The notes under the pieces: model-generated
The model's input: the letters and a program-made list of their open reading frames with translations, nothing else
What the model was told of the DNA's origin: nothing
Database searches by the model: none
From: Paraclostridium tenue
GTDB taxonomy: Bacteria; Bacillota; Clostridia; Peptostreptococcales; Peptostreptococcaceae
Length of the DNA stretch: 6,228 bases
Direction of reading: 5' to 3'
Assembly (NCBI RefSeq): GCF_039521565.1
Contig: NZ_BAAACP010000036.1
Location: forward strand, 1 to 6,228
Made by a program: the position numbers and the translations under genes
Part shown: positions 5,671 to 6,228 of the stretch, in pieces
How positions within the stretch are numbered: position 1 is the first letter of the stretch
How the letters are laid out: every line of letters starts with the position of its first letter

Positions 5671-6228
5671 ATGCATAAAAATTGTGACTATAATTATTGT
5701 AAACCTAGTAAATGTAAATCTAAGTACTATTATTTAGATTATTGCAATGAAGATGAGTATACGAAACCATCTAAACCTATATATACTTATTATCCATGTG
5801 AACTAGATTTGTATAAAAATTTAGTAAATTGTATAGGAAAAACACTTGGTTTTAAATTATCATGTAGTGATTGTATATTAAGACTTAAAATAATGAAAAT
5901 AACACCTTGTAGTGTATATGGAATGACTTCTTCTGGCAAAGGTCCTATATGTGTAAAATTATCAGCTATAGACTACGTTGACTTTGGTAAGGAAGTATAT
6001 ATTAATCCATTATGTAATATTAATGTTTCAGAAATATTAACATTACCTGGAGCTCAAGGTCCTAAAGGTGAAAAAGGTGATACTGGTGCTCAAGGCCCTA
6101 AAGGTGAACAGGGTGATATAGGTCCTAAAGGTCCTAAAGGTGAAAAAGGCGATACTGGTGCTCAAGGTCCTAAAGGTGAACAGGGAAATATAGGTCCTCA
6201 GGGTCCTAAAGGTGAAAAAGGCGATACT
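5671..6228 (+). CDS. Collagen-like repeat protein with cysteine-rich N-terminal domain, C-terminus cut by window edge
   Basis: 186 codons are visible and the frame is open to the right edge. Residues 1-126 form a non-repetitive head with 11 cysteines (5, 10, 15, 25, 43, 54, 65, 68, 80, 94, 115) and many tyrosines at the start. Residues 127-186 are 20 unbroken Gly-X-Y triplets (GAQ, GPK, GEK, GDT, GEQ, GDI types), the signature of a collagen triple helix (PF01391). There is no signal peptide, membrane segment or sorting signal in the visible part. This fits collagen-like proteins of the clostridial and Bacillus spore surface (BclA type), which are made in the mother cell and deposited without Sec export; the cysteines could crosslink it into the coat or exosporium. 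I do not recognise the head domain. A phage tail or other surface fibre is the alternative. Start ATG follows GGAG at 8 bases. Confidence 0.85.
   Translation, partial: MHKNCDYNYCKPSKCKSKYYYLDYCNEDEYTKPSKPIYTYYPCELDLYKNLVNCIGKTLGFKLSCSDCILRLKIMKITPCSVYGMTSSGKGPICVKLSAIDYVDFGKEVYINPLCNINVSEILTLPGAQGPKGEKGDTGAQGPKGEQGDIGPKGPKGEKGDTGAQGPKGEQGNIGPQGPKGEKGDT
6049..6228 (+). repeat. 72-bp tandem repeat encoding eight Gly-X-Y triplets per unit
   Basis: Units lie at 6049-6120, 6121-6192 and 6193-6228 (partial). Each full unit encodes GxQ/K-GPK-GEK-GDT-GAQ-GPK-GEQ-G(D/N)I, so the period is 24 residues. Units are nearly identical at DNA level, with differences such as GGT/GGC and GAT/AAT. Such arrays usually vary in copy number between strains. 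Confidence 0.85.

Noticed and set aside
6049..6228. Repeat region as a CRISPR array or minisatellite outside coding sequence
   Set aside because: The 72-bp period is an exact multiple of the 9-base Gly-X-Y triplet and stays in the open frame, so it is coding repeat structure with no spacers.

Overview
The window is very AT-rich. It carries a cell-wall amidase, a lactose/cellobiose-type PTS pair and a collagen-like protein with a cysteine-rich head. This suggests a low-GC Gram-positive of the class Clostridia, probably a spore former of Peptostreptococcaceae or Clostridium type; the genus cannot be fixed from this sequence. No rRNA, tRNA, CRISPR array, insertion sequence or phage gene was seen.

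Layout: (1) Positions 1-1124, minus strand: a secreted N-acetylmuramoyl-L-alanine amidase with signal peptide, Ig-like domain, Amidase_3 catalytic domain and the first part of an SH3 repeat, running off the left edge. It has its own promoter and a GTG start. (2) A strong bidirectional hairpin terminator at 1253-1296 separates it from a minus-strand operon. (3) Positions 1298-4346: in transcription order, a glycosylasparaginase-type Ntn hydrolase, a PepV-like M20 dipeptidase and a divergent CutC-family TIM barrel, with 20 bp and -7 bp spacing. (4) Positions 4347-4648: a gap holding the trace of a small broken reading frame and a terminator-like hairpin. (5) Positions 4649-5325, minus strand: PTS lactose/cellobiose-type IIA and IIB genes without a IIC gene, behind a promoter and a near-perfect cre site. 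(6) Positions 5326-5670: an AT-rich divergent promoter region. (7) Positions 5671 to the right edge, plus strand: a collagen-like protein with an 11-cysteine N-terminal domain and a 72-bp tandem repeat.

Working hypothesis: the PTS pair and the aga-pepV-cutC operon together salvage glycosylated asparagine or small glycopeptides from N-linked glycoproteins. The PTS would import and phosphorylate the sugar, the glycosylasparaginase would release aspartate, and the peptidase would trim peptides. This rests on gene content and adjacency. The M20 protein lacks a histidine normally needed for catalysis, and the CutC protein differs from E. coli CutC at several characteristic motifs, so both may have roles other than their family names imply.
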